Below the pieces are notes generated by a model, which was given only the letters and a program-made list of their open reading frames with translations, searched no databases and was not told the DNA's origin. Made by a program: the position numbers and the translations under genes. From assembly GCA_910585275.1 (NCBI GenBank), contig CAJUCW010000018.1:1-64000 (forward strand): a stretch of DNA of 64,000 bases, given 5' to 3'. Numbering within the stretch: position 1 is the stretch's first letter; every line of letters starts with the position of its first letter. Source of the DNA: an uncultured Muribaculaceae bacterium (GTDB lineage: Bacteria > Bacteroidota > Bacteroidia > Bacteroidales > Muribaculaceae). Of this stretch, positions 50,610 through 60,814 are shown piece by piece.

Positions 50610-53168
50610 TCAGTATCTACGTAGTTTGATGGCGTTGAGGAAAGGTTGTCCGGTTACGGGGATGAATCTGATATCGATTGCCCCGTCTTTCGCTTTGACG
50701 ATGTATTTGCGTATGCATGCGAAACAGTAGCCGTTGGCATTGCAAGGACTGAAATCCTTTTCAAGAATTTCACCGTTGGCAACTATTGAAAAGACGGCAC
50801 CTTTGGAGGCATCATCCGTTTTCCTTTCGAGCATATATGCCAAGGCCGACCCTCTGCCGGAAGTGTCGGCAAAACCGAGTTCAAGTTCGTACTCACCGTC
50901 GGGCACGTCGAATCTGTAGCCTTCGATTCCTTTCGCGGCAGACTGGAACAATGCTCCGTCGGGCGTTCCGAAGATTTCTGATGTAGAATTCTTCATTTCC
51001 CCGCCGGTCCGGCCCCAGCTTCCAGGGGAATAATCCCTGTCTTCAACCCATGTCATCCCGCTCACGGGGGAGACGTAGCAGCAGTTGCTTCCTACATTTA
51101 CGGCAATTTCCGTTCCCTCGATATTTGCGTTGTTGAGATGTATAGGGACAGAAGCTACGTCAATGTTGAAACCATCGACGCAGTTGCCTCCACGCGCAAT
51201 GATGGAATTGTTGCCAATGCCAAGTGGAACGTCGAACACTACGACATTCTTTACGGTTTCCTTGTCGGCTACATGCCGACCGTTGACAATTAGCGATACT
51301 TTAGGAGTATTGGCATATACTTTAATCGGCATGGTGGCAAAAAGGGAATCGGTCACAGCCACTCTTTTCGGCCAGTCACGCGAGGCTATGTAAACATGGT
51401 CTATATCTTTCCTCCATGAGGCTTTGAAAAGGTGATAGACGTCTTTAGGAGTCCTGTCGGAATAAAGGATTCCCTTGTTGTTGATTCTTGGCATTGATTC
51501 CTCGCGCAGTGCAGAACCGAAGTCGATTAGATTCCAATGGGAAGCACCGGCCACGAATGAACTGTCTTCTATGACGCCGAGGTAATGTTCAAGATATTTT
51601 TGCTGATACTCCATGCTGAAATCGAAAGGTCGCGGGGAAAGGGAATGAAGCCTGCGGTCTGAGCCGGCACCATATTCGCTTACGATTATAGGTTTTCCCG
51701 GATCTGCTTCCCATTCTTTTTTCAGGAATTGTTCGAACCCGGAAAGGTCGCCGCCATACCATCCTTGATACAGATTCCAACCGTTAATCATAGGCAGTTG
51801 GCTTATGCCGGAGGTGCGGTATCTTTCGCTTCCGTGGAAAGCCATTGTTGTAAAACGGGTTGGATCCATTTTTCGGCACAAAGTTTCAAGTCTTGCTGCA
51901 AGATTTTTGGTGCGTTCCAAAACAGCGGAACCTTCGGGTGAAGCATCTCCGGGAGCTTTGAGGAGAATCTCGTTCATGTATCCCCACATTATTATGGAGG
52001 GATGGTTATAGTGTTGTGAAATCATCTCCCTGAGGGCGATTTCACAGTTTCGTTGATATTTTTTATTGTCTGGAACTACGTCGATTATCGGGATTTCTTC
52101 CCACACGAGAAGGCCGAGCTTGTCCGCCATATCGAGGATGGCAGGGTCTTGGGGATAATGGGAGACCCGGATGAAATTGGCTCCCATGTCTTTTGCAATC
52201 AGCATGTCGCGGCGGTGTGACTCATCGTTCAACGCCGGACCGAAGGGTTTCATGTCCTGATGTCGGCACACCCCGTGAAGCTTGAGAGGAGTGCCGTTGA
52301 GGTAGAAACGCCCATCTTTGTCAAAAAAGAAATCGCGTAGGCCTGTATTGATGGTTTGACGGTCTGTTTCGTTTCCTTTGTCGTCGGTGAGTGTAGCCCG
52401 AATCTTGTAGAGGGCCGGATTTTCGGGCGACCACAACTGAGGAGCCAAAAGATATTTGAAGGTGTGTGTAGTGGTTAAATCAGATTTCCCGTCAATCCTA
52501 ATTTTTTTTCGGAATGTATCTATTACGTTGCCTTGAGGGTCGATTAGATCGATTGTCAATTTGGTGTTGCCGCGCATTCTTCCGTGGTTTGAAAGCGTTG
52601 CTTCCACAATGAAGGCTCCGAGTCCGCATTCAAGTTTCGGTGTTACTCTAATTCCGGGAGCAGCAAACGGATTCTGGGCGAAGCTTATATCGTCGTAGTC
52701 TTCGAGCCAAATGTCGCGGTAAAGACCTCCAAAGAAGGTAAAATCGCCTGAATGGGGAGGAATGTCATTGCAGTCGTTATCGACTACCACTTCGATTGTG
52801 TTTGGCCTGGAAAACGAAACAAATGGAGTGACGGGTATTACGAAAGCAGTGTAGCCCCCATCATGCCACCCGGCTTCTTGTCCGTTGATTTTAATTTCAG
52901 CTCTTTTTGACACCCCTTCGAAGCGAAGGATAAAATGTCGTGTAGAATCTTCCGGATTGAGGAAAAACGTTTTTTTATATACAGATTTCCCTTTGTAATA
53001 GTCTTTTACAGAGTAGGCATCTGAATTCCAGGAATGCGGAATGTTGACAGACTCCCATTTATCTGAAATTGACTGCCGGAAAAGCCAACCGTCGTTGAAC
53101 GACAATCTTTTTGCATTTAAAAGAGTAAACATAAAGATTCCAAAAAGAAGGATAGTCAACCTTTTCAT
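50610..53168 (-). CDS. Family GH2 glycoside hydrolase with C-terminal malectin-like domain
   Basis: 852 residues from the ATG at 53168. Signal peptide 1-20. N-terminal sugar-binding domain (about 20-165), immunoglobulin-like linker (about 170-280), TIM barrel (about 285-590) with acid/base E400 (MWGYMNE) and nucleophile E498 (IIVSEYGAG). A DUF4982-like segment follows (about 615-690) and then a malectin-like carbohydrate-binding domain (about 695-852, NVGS, YELELGFADTSG, DIRFIPVTGQPFLNAIKL). GH2 enzymes are beta-galactosidases, -mannosidases or -glucuronidases; the active-site context does not decide. Last gene of the PUL on the minus strand. Confidence 0.9.
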   Translation of the reverse strand: MKRLTILLFGIFMFTLLNAKRLSFNDGWLFRQSISDKWESVNIPHSWNSDAYSVKDYYKGKSVYKKTFFLNPEDSTRHFILRFEGVSKRAEIKINGQEAGWHDGGYTAFVIPVTPFVSFSRPNTIEVVVDNDCNDIPPHSGDFTFFGGLYRDIWLEDYDDISFAQNPFAAPGIRVTPKLECGLGAFIVEATLSNHGRMRGNTKLTIDLIDPQGNVIDTFRKKIRIDGKSDLTTTHTFKYLLAPQLWSPENPALYKIRATLTDDKGNETDRQTINTGLRDFFFDKDGRFYLNGTPLKLHGVCRHQDMKPFGPALNDESHRRDMLIAKDMGANFIRVSHYPQDPAILDMADKLGLLVWEEIPIIDVVPDNKKYQRNCEIALREMISQHYNHPSIIMWGYMNEILLKAPGDASPEGSAVLERTKNLAARLETLCRKMDPTRFTTMAFHGSERYRTSGISQLPMINGWNLYQGWYGGDLSGFEQFLKKEWEADPGKPIIVSEYGAGSDRRLHSLSPRPFDFSMEYQQKYLEHYLGVIEDSSFVAGASHWNLIDFGSALREESMPRINNKGILYSDRTPKDVYHLFKASWRKDIDHVYIASRDWPKRVAVTDSLFATMPIKVYANTPKVSLIVNGRHVADKETVKNVVVFDVPLGIGNNSIIARGGNCVDGFNIDVASVPIHLNNANIEGTEIAVNVGSNCCYVSPVSGMTWVEDRDYSPGSWGRTGGEMKNSTSEIFGTPDGALFQSAAKGIEGYRFDVPDGEYELELGFADTSGRGSALAYMLERKTDDASKGAVFSIVANGEILEKDFSPCNANGYCFACIRKYIVKAKDGAIDIRFIPVTGQPFLNAIKLRRY

Positions 53169-53208
53169 AGCCTGGCCTGACTTATTACAAAGGGAAATAT
53201 GCATGTTC

Positions 53209-55482
53209 TTACTTGTTGAAAGTGAGTCTGGAGTCGTTGTCTCCTGAAACGTTGAATTTTACTTTAGTCCGGATATCGGCAGATGAAGCGCCAATAAGTG
53301 CCTCGAAATCGCCGGGCTCGCATACCCATGCGTGTTTTTCTGCATCGAAGAAACTGAGGGCATCGCGATTTATTTCAAAAGTCACCGTCTTTGTCTCTCC
53401 CGGCAGCAAGGCGATTTTAGAGAACCCTTTCAGTTCTTTTACCGGACGGTCGATCGACGATTTTGAATCGGAGATAAAGAGTTCTACGATTTCGCTTCCG
53501 GCACGTTTGCCGGTGTTCGTGACCGGAACAGACACCATAAAAGTGTCGGATTCTTTTCCTGACGTCTTGTCGATTGAAGCATTGCCATATTTAAAAGTCG
53601 TGTAGCTCAGTCCATGGCCGAAGGGGAAGGTAGGTTTCAGTTTATTCTTGTCGATGAATCTATAGCCCACATAAATACCTTCGTTGTAGGGCATGTCGAA
53701 AATGTCGTTGCCGAATTTGTCTTTTGCAGGAGTACCGGGGTATGCTCCAAGTTTATGGGCACCGCATTGCATTAGGTCGGCATAATAGGTATAGGGGAGC
53801 TTTCCTGACGGATTTACATCTCCGCTCAATACGTCGGCAATCGCATTGCCGGTCTCATTTCCCAGATACCAGGCCTGAAGAATCGCAGGAACTTTAGATG
53901 CCCATGGCATGGCGACTCCGGTTCCGCTGATATTTACGACCACAAGGTTTTTATTGGCTTTCAGAAGAGCTTCGATGAGTTCGTTCTGTCCGTAAGGAAG
54001 GTCCATTGATTTCCTGTCGGAATCTTCTGCATCGTTGTGGTTGGCTTTGTTGAGTCCGCCGAAAAAAAGAACTATATCTGCATTTTCGGCGGCCTTCACG
54101 GCATCTTCCGTTAGCTGGGCTACGGTTCGGAAATCGCGAAGGTCCTGGAATGTCTTCACACCGTTGTATTCCCCGAGAGTATCCCCTACGTATCCTCGCT
54201 CATACACGATGTCGAAATCTTTGCCGAAACGGGCGCGTATGCCTTGTAGCGGTGTGATTTCGTAGGCTGCCTTCAGCGAAGAACTGCCGCCTCCGACCGT
54301 CATCATTTTAATTGCATTTTCTCCGATTACAGCGATTTTTTTCACATTTTCCGGGTTGACGGGAAGAAGTCCGTTACGGTTTTGAAGGAGCACGATGCCT
54401 TCACCACCGATTTTGCGGCAAGCTTCTTTGTGGTCGTCGCTTCCCATGGCTCCCCATGGACGGTTACGGTTCATGGCCGTGCGGAAAGTGAGGCGCAGCA
54501 CACGGCGCACCTTGTCGTTAAGTTCGTCTTCGGAATATTTACCCTCCTTGATTCCGTTGAGGTATGGATTGGCCAGCCAATAGTTGTCGTAAGCATTCGA
54601 CATGCCTCCGGCGAGGCCGTCGGTCCAGCTTCCGAATTCCATGTCGAGTCCACCGGTCACGGCTGTGGCTGTGTCATGCACGGCTCCCCAGTCGGAAATC
54701 ACGGCGCCGTCCCATTCCCATTCCCCTTTCAGAATCTGATTCATGAGAATCGGATTATAGCTTGCGTGTTCGCCGCGGAAGAGGTTGTAGCCTCCCATAA
54801 AGCTCCATGCGCCACCGTCGATTGCAGCAGCTTTGAAGGCAGGTAGATAAATCTCGTAAAGGGTGCGGTCATCCACGATAGGGTTGGATGTGTGACGGTT
54901 GATTTCGTTATTGTTGAGAGCGAAATGCTTTACGCAGACCGCAACTCCATTGCTTTGCACTCCTTGTACGTAGCGGGTGGCCATTTTCCCGGAAAGAAAA
55001 GGGTCTTCTCCCATATATTCAAAATTACGTCCGCAGAGGGGAGTTCGGTAAATGTTGACTCCCGGCCCGAGAATGACGGCTTTGTTGCGGAATCTTGCCT
55101 CGGCACCGATGCTTTTGCCATAGAGCTCTGCCATATCTGTGTTCCATGTTGCGGCGAGACACGTAAGCGAGGGGAAAGCAGTGCAAGAATCGTTGGTCCA
55201 TTCTGCCTGTTCCCATTCGTCCCACAACACTTCGGGGCGCACGCCCATAGGTCCGTCGGTACACCAAAGTTCCGCTATGCCGAGACGGGGAACGCCAGGT
55301 GCACTGAATTTGGATTGTGCGTGAATAATATTCACTTTCTCTTTTAGAGTCATTCTGGAGAGGGCATCTTCCACCCTTTTTTCCAAGGGTTGGCTGTCAT
55401 CAAGATAGACAGGAATGTCGGCATAGGAAACTCCTATGGACATCAGCATGGCTCCTGTTAGAAACAAATTTCTTAGCTTCAT
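53209..55482 (-). CDS. Family GH3 beta-glucosidase
   Basis: 757 residues from the ATG at 55482; the open frame runs to 55641 but the signal peptide (1-21) begins at 55482. (alpha/beta)8 barrel with GPGVNIYRTPLCGRNFEYMGEDP (key part GRNFEYMGEDP), KHFALNNNE and nucleophile D264 in VISDWGA; then the (alpha/beta)6 sandwich with GENAIKMMTVGGGSSS and a fibronectin-III-like end. Periplasmic exo-glucosidase role: releases glucose from the non-reducing end of imported glucans. It has its own consensus promoter in addition to the PUL transcript. Confidence 0.92.
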   Translation of the reverse strand: MKLRNLFLTGAMLMSIGVSYADIPVYLDDSQPLEKRVEDALSRMTLKEKVNIIHAQSKFSAPGVPRLGIAELWCTDGPMGVRPEVLWDEWEQAEWTNDSCTAFPSLTCLAATWNTDMAELYGKSIGAEARFRNKAVILGPGVNIYRTPLCGRNFEYMGEDPFLSGKMATRYVQGVQSNGVAVCVKHFALNNNEINRHTSNPIVDDRTLYEIYLPAFKAAAIDGGAWSFMGGYNLFRGEHASYNPILMNQILKGEWEWDGAVISDWGAVHDTATAVTGGLDMEFGSWTDGLAGGMSNAYDNYWLANPYLNGIKEGKYSEDELNDKVRRVLRLTFRTAMNRNRPWGAMGSDDHKEACRKIGGEGIVLLQNRNGLLPVNPENVKKIAVIGENAIKMMTVGGGSSSLKAAYEITPLQGIRARFGKDFDIVYERGYVGDTLGEYNGVKTFQDLRDFRTVAQLTEDAVKAAENADIVLFFGGLNKANHNDAEDSDRKSMDLPYGQNELIEALLKANKNLVVVNISGTGVAMPWASKVPAILQAWYLGNETGNAIADVLSGDVNPSGKLPYTYYADLMQCGAHKLGAYPGTPAKDKFGNDIFDMPYNEGIYVGYRFIDKNKLKPTFPFGHGLSYTTFKYGNASIDKTSGKESDTFMVSVPVTNTGKRAGSEIVELFISDSKSSIDRPVKELKGFSKIALLPGETKTVTFEINRDALSFFDAEKHAWVCEPGDFEALIGASSADIRTKVKFNVSGDNDSRLTFNK

Positions 55483-55556
55483 GATATTTTGCCTGTGTTT
55501 TTGCCGTATCCGGAAGAACCGGATGACGTTTTTGAAGGTGATAACTATATTCGTTA

Positions 55557-55587
55557 CAAAGATATAACTTTTTAGTAAAGAATCAAA
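55557..55587 (-). promoter_or_regulatory. Promoter for the GH3 gene
   Basis: Minus strand TTTG (complement of CAAA at 55584-55587), 19-bp spacer, TATCTTTG (complement of CAAAGATA at 55557-55564). Full consensus, start near 55551 and leader of about 70 nt. Confidence 0.7.
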
Positions 55588-55673
55588 AAAGTTTATATAA
55601 CTTTTTTGAAGTTTATAGATTTTGGAATGACGGTATGTCACAGTGATGGCATACCGTCATTCCATGTCCGGAC

Positions 55674-57695
55674 TTAAAGTTTCACCATATCTATGGTGCC
55701 TTCGGAAGTTCCTTTGGTAAGGTCGATTGTGATACGGTATGTGGCGCCTTCTTCAAGGTTAATACCGTCGGCGAGTTCGAAGTTGCCCGTATCTTTAAGC
55801 AGAGATTTTGCATTTTCGGTAAGGGCAAGGGCATTTTCTCCGCTGAACTCACCTCCCCAGCCGTCTTGCATGAAGAACTTGAAGCTGAGATAGTCGGTGC
55901 GCATCCTGACTCCTGTCCATGACCCTTTTTCAGGACCAGCCACACCGGTGAACTGATAGACCTTGGGGGCAATCTGGGCCATGCAGTAAGCCGCACCGGG
56001 ATTCCAGCCGAACTGGCTGTCCATGCTGGGCGATCCGACTCCCCATCCCATAAGCCAGATTGCTCCTCCGTTGTCGAATGTGGCTTCATCCGAACCGTTC
56101 ATCATAACGGCGGAAATGGTCTTGGCGACCTTGTTGATTTTTATGCGGTAGTCTCCGGTCACAACGTTCACTTTGAAGTCGTTGAGATCTTCGTCGAAGG
56201 TGAAATAGTCGGGATCGGCATAGAATTCGTCGAGACCGCTTAATCCAACGATGGAGAGGGTGGCATCCCGGGTACACTTCACTATGCCTTCGTAGGCACT
56301 GTTGTCGGAAGTAGTGAGCTTCGTGCCTCCTACGGTGACAGGTTTCTCTTCAAAAGCCTGTTCGCCCATGTCGGCTACGGAGAGCACGGCTGCAGTGTTG
56401 CCGGCAGAGAGGTCGATGGTGAAGACATACACGTGGTTTGTTTCAAGCTTTTTGCCATCGGCGAGATAAAGGTTGCCGTTATCGTGTCCGTCGGAACCTG
56501 TGCCAACTTTCACGATGTCGCTTGTCGAGGTCAGTGCATCGCCTCCGAATTCACCACCCCAGCCCATCTGATGGAAGAACTTGAAGTTGATGGCATCGGT
56601 AGAAACGGTTTGACCGCCCACAAGAGTGATTTGATACTTCTTGTCGCCTACCGGGGCAAGACAGAGTGCCTTCTCGGTTGTCCATCCTACCTCGTTGGAG
56701 CCTACGGAAGGTTTGCCGATATTTGAACCGATTGCCCAGACTGCGCCGGTCCCATCTGTTTGAAGTGTTGCCGGATCATTGCCGTTGAGGGTATAAACCC
56801 TGAGATATTGCATTCCGAGGTCGGCTATGATTCTGTAACTTCCTCCGGCCGCAAGGAATGTGAGAGAACCGTCGCTTTCTTTCTTGAAGAAATCGGGGTC
56901 AATCCACCAGTCGTTATAGTCAGGGAATCCGGACGGTGTCAGAGTCTGCCCCTGCGAAAGCTTAAGGTCAATCTGAGCATGCGTGTCGTCGGTCGATTCA
57001 AACACTTTGTCGTTGAACATCAATTTTGTGAAGGGCGACCCTTCGAAGGTGAATGTATTGAACGACACTGTATATTTGCCGGGAGCCGAGTTGGAGAATG
57101 GAATCGGGGCTTCCGCTCCCGGTTTGATTGCGCTGCTCTCGTATCCGAAAGTTATCTCCTTTCCGTTTTCTCCATATTTGGGAGCTTTGATGAACCCTTT
57201 CAATTCCTGCGGGAGACGCTGGGTGAAGGAATAGACATATTGTTGTTGCTTCTCCATGACATATTCCGAGCCGTCTTCCGCCACGAAAATGAGGTTGGGA
57301 TAGTCGGGATGAGTGATTTTTACCTCATATTCCTTCACACTTTTCGTGAAATTGATGTTTTGGAGGGTAACTCTCAATGTGGCGCGTCCGTCAGGGATGT
57401 TTGCGAGGTAAGGCACCTCTATCTCACCTTCGTAATCACTGCCGTTGACTTTGGTCCGTATCACTTCCTCGCTCACGAGTTCCTCTCCGAAATAGAGCTG
57501 GGCGCGGAGGGTGGAAAGTGGCACTTCCGCATCCGAAGCGTTGATGGTGAAGTGCAGGTTGTCGCCGAAATAAGCTGTGCCGAGGTCGGTTTTAACGTCC
57601 ATCTGCGGGCTGCCTACTTTCCAGTCGTCATCGCTGCAAGAAGTGAGCGATGCGATTCCGGCGAGTGCTAAGAATGCATATTTTATTGTTTTCAT
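55674..57695 (-). CDS. Surface glycan-binding lipoprotein of SusE/SusF type
   Basis: 673 residues. Lipobox LTSC, lipidated Cys20, followed by S-D-D-D, which matches the Bacteroides lipoprotein export signal for surface exposure. Several beta-sandwich modules follow: an N-terminal Ig-like domain (about 28-130), then two similar domains of about 190 residues (about 265-450 and 480-673) sharing the motif FKFFHQMGWGGEF / FKFFMQDGWGGEF and DPDYF/DPDFF; the repeats look duplicated. The aromatic WGGEF motif is a likely sugar site. Domain family was not identified by search; DUF5121/5125-type names come to mind. It would hold glycan at the cell surface for the GH30. Confidence 0.85.
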   Translation of the reverse strand: MKTIKYAFLALAGIASLTSCSDDDWKVGSPQMDVKTDLGTAYFGDNLHFTINASDAEVPLSTLRAQLYFGEELVSEEVIRTKVNGSDYEGEIEVPYLANIPDGRATLRVTLQNINFTKSVKEYEVKITHPDYPNLIFVAEDGSEYVMEKQQQYVYSFTQRLPQELKGFIKAPKYGENGKEITFGYESSAIKPGAEAPIPFSNSAPGKYTVSFNTFTFEGSPFTKLMFNDKVFESTDDTHAQIDLKLSQGQTLTPSGFPDYNDWWIDPDFFKKESDGSLTFLAAGGSYRIIADLGMQYLRVYTLNGNDPATLQTDGTGAVWAIGSNIGKPSVGSNEVGWTTEKALCLAPVGDKKYQITLVGGQTVSTDAINFKFFHQMGWGGEFGGDALTSTSDIVKVGTGSDGHDNGNLYLADGKKLETNHVYVFTIDLSAGNTAAVLSVADMGEQAFEEKPVTVGGTKLTTSDNSAYEGIVKCTRDATLSIVGLSGLDEFYADPDYFTFDEDLNDFKVNVVTGDYRIKINKVAKTISAVMMNGSDEATFDNGGAIWLMGWGVGSPSMDSQFGWNPGAAYCMAQIAPKVYQFTGVAGPEKGSWTGVRMRTDYLSFKFFMQDGWGGEFSGENALALTENAKSLLKDTGNFELADGINLEEGATYRITIDLTKGTSEGTIDMVKL

Positions 57696-57719
57696 GTTTT
57701 GATCGGGATAATAGGTTTA

Positions 57720-59216
57720 TTACTTGTTCCAAGAATATGAAACTGCGCTCTTGGCCGGCACCGTGGTGGTGAAATGATGGTTGCCGTCTTCAACGGTGAT
57801 GGTGAGGGCCATCGAGTTGTTGTTGCTCATGACAAGCGCATAGGTTCCATCGGAGTTCTTGAATGCAGAGTAGGTTAGGCCGTTGGCTGTGTAGCCCTTT
57901 GTGCCGATTCTGACTGCATCCGGTTTCACCACGCTGCTCAGATGGGCTATGATGTAGTAATGCGAATTTTTGGTGAGTGTGGTGTAGTCTTTGTTGATAT
58001 CCACAGCACCGAAGCAGGTTGAGCATCCTCCGGGACGATAGGGCCCGCGGTCTTCGTCGAGCATGAGGTTCCAAACGATCACACCTTTACACCAACGGTT
58101 GATTGTGCCGAGAGCCACCTGCTCCATATCGTCGAGAAGACGGGCTGACAGGTCGCGGCCGTTGTTCCAGGTGCCGATGGAGGTTTCGGTAAACACGAGG
58201 TCCATACCCGGTGTGGCGTTGTGGACTGATACGAGTTCCTCCTTGTCGCCGCCATAGTTGTGGTAGGCTGCCCCGTCAAGATATTCGGCTGCCTCGTCAT
58301 CGGCATAAATATTGGTGGGGTATCCCTTTTGCGAGTCGATGTTGTCGTAATTGTAGTTGTGGTCGAAAGCATAAATCTTGACATCGAGTCCGGCGTCCTT
58401 GAAGGCTGGTCCGAGTCCGGTCTTTATGAAATCACGCTCTTCCTCCCAGCTCATATAGCAGGATGCGGAGTTGCCACGGTTGAGGGGTTCGTTTTGCGGA
58501 GTAACGGAAAAAATCTTGATTCCGTTGTCGGCAAAAGCCTTTACCCATTTTACGAAATATGTGCCGTAATCTTTGTAGTATTTCGGATTGAGTTGTCCTG
58601 ATGTCCAACTGTTGAACGGTTCGAGCGAGTCGAGGTCTTTCACCTTCATCCATCTCGGAGGGGTCCAGGGGGTGCCCATTATTTTCAACGACGGGTTGAC
58701 GGCGAGAATCTCCTTGAGAACCGGGATGACATAGTCGGTTTCCTCTTTTGTGAGGGCGAAATTGTCAATCCCTTCCTGGTCGCAGCAAGTATATTCACTC
58801 AAAGAGAAATCGGAACAACCGATTGAGATTCTGACATAGCTGAAGCCGTAGCCGTTTTTGGGGTCAAACGTCACTTCAAGAAATGCTTTGCGGTCTTCCG
58901 GTTTCATCTTCAATAGATTATAACAGGTGGAGCCTGTCACGGCCACCCCAAATCCGTCCATCGTCTGGTATTCCTCTTCAGGAAGGAGGGTGATGCATGT
59001 GGGCGACATGTTGTCTTTCGTGCTGAATGCGATTCCCGAGACAGCAAGGTCTTTGGAACGGTTGGTTGTCGTCGTGATCATTTTCACGTCGGTTCCTTCC
59101 GGAGCAACGGGGTCAGGAGTAGGTTGGGGGCCGATTTTCACACTGTTGTCGCAGGAACACATGCCGAGCGAACCAATCGAGAGAATGGATGCGAGAATGA
59201 TTTTTATGTTGTTCAT
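57720..59216 (-). CDS. GH30 lipoprotein, probable endo-beta-1,6-glucanase
   Basis: 498 residues. Lipoprotein signal with Cys22 (MCSC). GH30 fold: N-terminal strands, TIM barrel with acid/base E243 (VTPQNEP) and nucleophile E344 (VFTETSIG), and a C-terminal beta-domain (about 420-498) ending in AVSYSW. Family GH30_3 members from beta-1,6-glucan loci of Bacteroides cut pustulan/fungal beta-1,6-glucan; GH30 also contains glucosylceramidases and xylanases. The neighbours (SusCD, SGBP, GH3) support the glucanase assignment, but substrate is inferred. Confidence 0.88.
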   Translation of the reverse strand: MNNIKIILASILSIGSLGMCSCDNSVKIGPQPTPDPVAPEGTDVKMITTTTNRSKDLAVSGIAFSTKDNMSPTCITLLPEEEYQTMDGFGVAVTGSTCYNLLKMKPEDRKAFLEVTFDPKNGYGFSYVRISIGCSDFSLSEYTCCDQEGIDNFALTKEETDYVIPVLKEILAVNPSLKIMGTPWTPPRWMKVKDLDSLEPFNSWTSGQLNPKYYKDYGTYFVKWVKAFADNGIKIFSVTPQNEPLNRGNSASCYMSWEEERDFIKTGLGPAFKDAGLDVKIYAFDHNYNYDNIDSQKGYPTNIYADDEAAEYLDGAAYHNYGGDKEELVSVHNATPGMDLVFTETSIGTWNNGRDLSARLLDDMEQVALGTINRWCKGVIVWNLMLDEDRGPYRPGGCSTCFGAVDINKDYTTLTKNSHYYIIAHLSSVVKPDAVRIGTKGYTANGLTYSAFKNSDGTYALVMSNNNSMALTITVEDGNHHFTTTVPAKSAVSYSWNK

Positions 59217-59269
59217 GTTGTTTTTTCTGTTTAAAAGATGATTTTATTATTTTAGCCGTTCCCGCGATA

Positions 59270-60799
59270 TCAATAGCCTGGATTCTGGACGAGATTGTCG
59301 TTGGCATCAAGCACAGACTGCGGGATTGGGAGACGGTAGGAGTTTTCAGTGAATGGAGTTTTTTGGGCATGTCGTCCGCTGTCTTTTGCAAAGACGGCGT
59401 TCATCACTTCTTCGACCTTGTCGAGACGGACAAGGTCGAACCATCTCTCTCCTTCGAAAGCAAGTTCAAGGCGACGTTCTTTAAGATAGGCGTTGAGCAT
59501 GCTTTCTTGAGACGCGCGGGCGGATTGGGAAAGTTTGTCAAGCCCTGCACGGTTGCGTATCTTGTCGATGATGTCGGCGGCCGCCGTGAGATTGTTGTTC
59601 ATTATAAGGGCTTCGGCCTTAAGGAGAAGGATGTCGGCATACCGGTATTTTATGGTCGGTACGTATCCGGAACGACATTTATACATGAAAGGATAACTGT
59701 CGGAGGGGTAGTAGTTGCTCCATGTGCATTCGTAATAAACGATGCTTTCATTTTTTCTTATCTTGTCGCCTTCGGAGTCGAAAGCGTTGATTATGTCGCG
59801 CGAGGGAGTCACCCATTTCGCCCATGTGAAGGAATTGTCCCAGTCTTCAAGACAGCGTCCGAACATCCATGATGCCCAGTTGCCGGAGCCTGTGGCATAA
59901 TGTATTTCAAGAATCGATTCCTTTGTGTTGAGTTCGATGGGGGTTGCGGTGAAGCCGTCTTTAACTGCACCATCTACTCCGTAAAGATGAGTGAAGTCTT
60001 CGACCAGGTCATATCCGGCGGCCGCAAGTTCGTCGGCATACTGAATCACCTTGTTGTAGTCGCGTAGGGGTTTTTCGGCATAAAGTTTGCAAAGGAGTGC
60101 CCTTGCCACGTCTTTGGAGAAAACGGTCTTGTCGCCCTTATTGCCGTCCGGTGCATATTTTACAGCGTCCAGGAGGTCTTCTTCTATGGCCTGGTAAGCC
60201 TCCAGTTCTGTGTTTTGTGCCGGGAAATAAGCGGAATACGATTCCTCGATATTGTCGGCGGTGATGTTGCCGGCCACGGTTTTGATGACCGGAATATCGC
60301 CCCACATCCTGACCATATCAAACCAGATCATCGCCCTGTATATTTCAGCCTGGGCGCGATAGGTGTTGATTTCGCTTTCGGAAAGACTGCCGTCGGCCAC
60401 TTTGTCGATGTTTACAATCATTTTTGTTGCGTATGCTGCGTCGGTCATAAACCTGTCCCAGTCACGGGCCTCCACAGAGTTCGAGCCCTCGATTGAATTG
60501 TCTTCGTATGGTTGCACTTCGGCTCCGGTGGTGCCGGCGTAGGCATTGTCGGAATGGCATTCCGCGATAAGGAGTTTGTCGAGATACCAATGCTCCTGGC
60601 GGCCACGCAGTTTGCCGTCGTACATAGTTGTGAGATAACTTTCCACCGATGCCTTGTCGGGGAAGACAATCTCTTCCTGGTCTTCGGTCACACCCTCGGT
60701 CACATCCGAATATTCTGCGATGGGGTCGTATTGCGTGCTGCAACCGCCGGCAAGAAACCCTGCCGCTGCAAGCGATGCTAAAATATATGATGTTTTCAT
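59270..60799 (-). CDS. susD: SusD/RagB-family outer-membrane lipoprotein
   Basis: 509 residues from ATG at 60799 (a TTG four codons earlier is in frame but unlikely). Lipobox AGGC gives Cys20 lipidation. TPR-like helical core of the family with the C-terminal RagB signature: RYADILLLKAEALIM, KIRNRAGL, LKERRLELAFEGERWFDLVR and PIPQSVLDAN. It forms the lid on the SusC channel and captures the oligosaccharide. 15 bp after susC, translated from the same mRNA. Confidence 0.95.
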   Translation of the reverse strand: MKTSYILASLAAAGFLAGGCSTQYDPIAEYSDVTEGVTEDQEEIVFPDKASVESYLTTMYDGKLRGRQEHWYLDKLLIAECHSDNAYAGTTGAEVQPYEDNSIEGSNSVEARDWDRFMTDAAYATKMIVNIDKVADGSLSESEINTYRAQAEIYRAMIWFDMVRMWGDIPVIKTVAGNITADNIEESYSAYFPAQNTELEAYQAIEEDLLDAVKYAPDGNKGDKTVFSKDVARALLCKLYAEKPLRDYNKVIQYADELAAAGYDLVEDFTHLYGVDGAVKDGFTATPIELNTKESILEIHYATGSGNWASWMFGRCLEDWDNSFTWAKWVTPSRDIINAFDSEGDKIRKNESIVYYECTWSNYYPSDSYPFMYKCRSGYVPTIKYRYADILLLKAEALIMNNNLTAAADIIDKIRNRAGLDKLSQSARASQESMLNAYLKERRLELAFEGERWFDLVRLDKVEEVMNAVFAKDSGRHAQKTPFTENSYRLPIPQSVLDANDNLVQNPGY

Positions 60800-60814
60800 G
60801 TGTATGTTCAAGTG

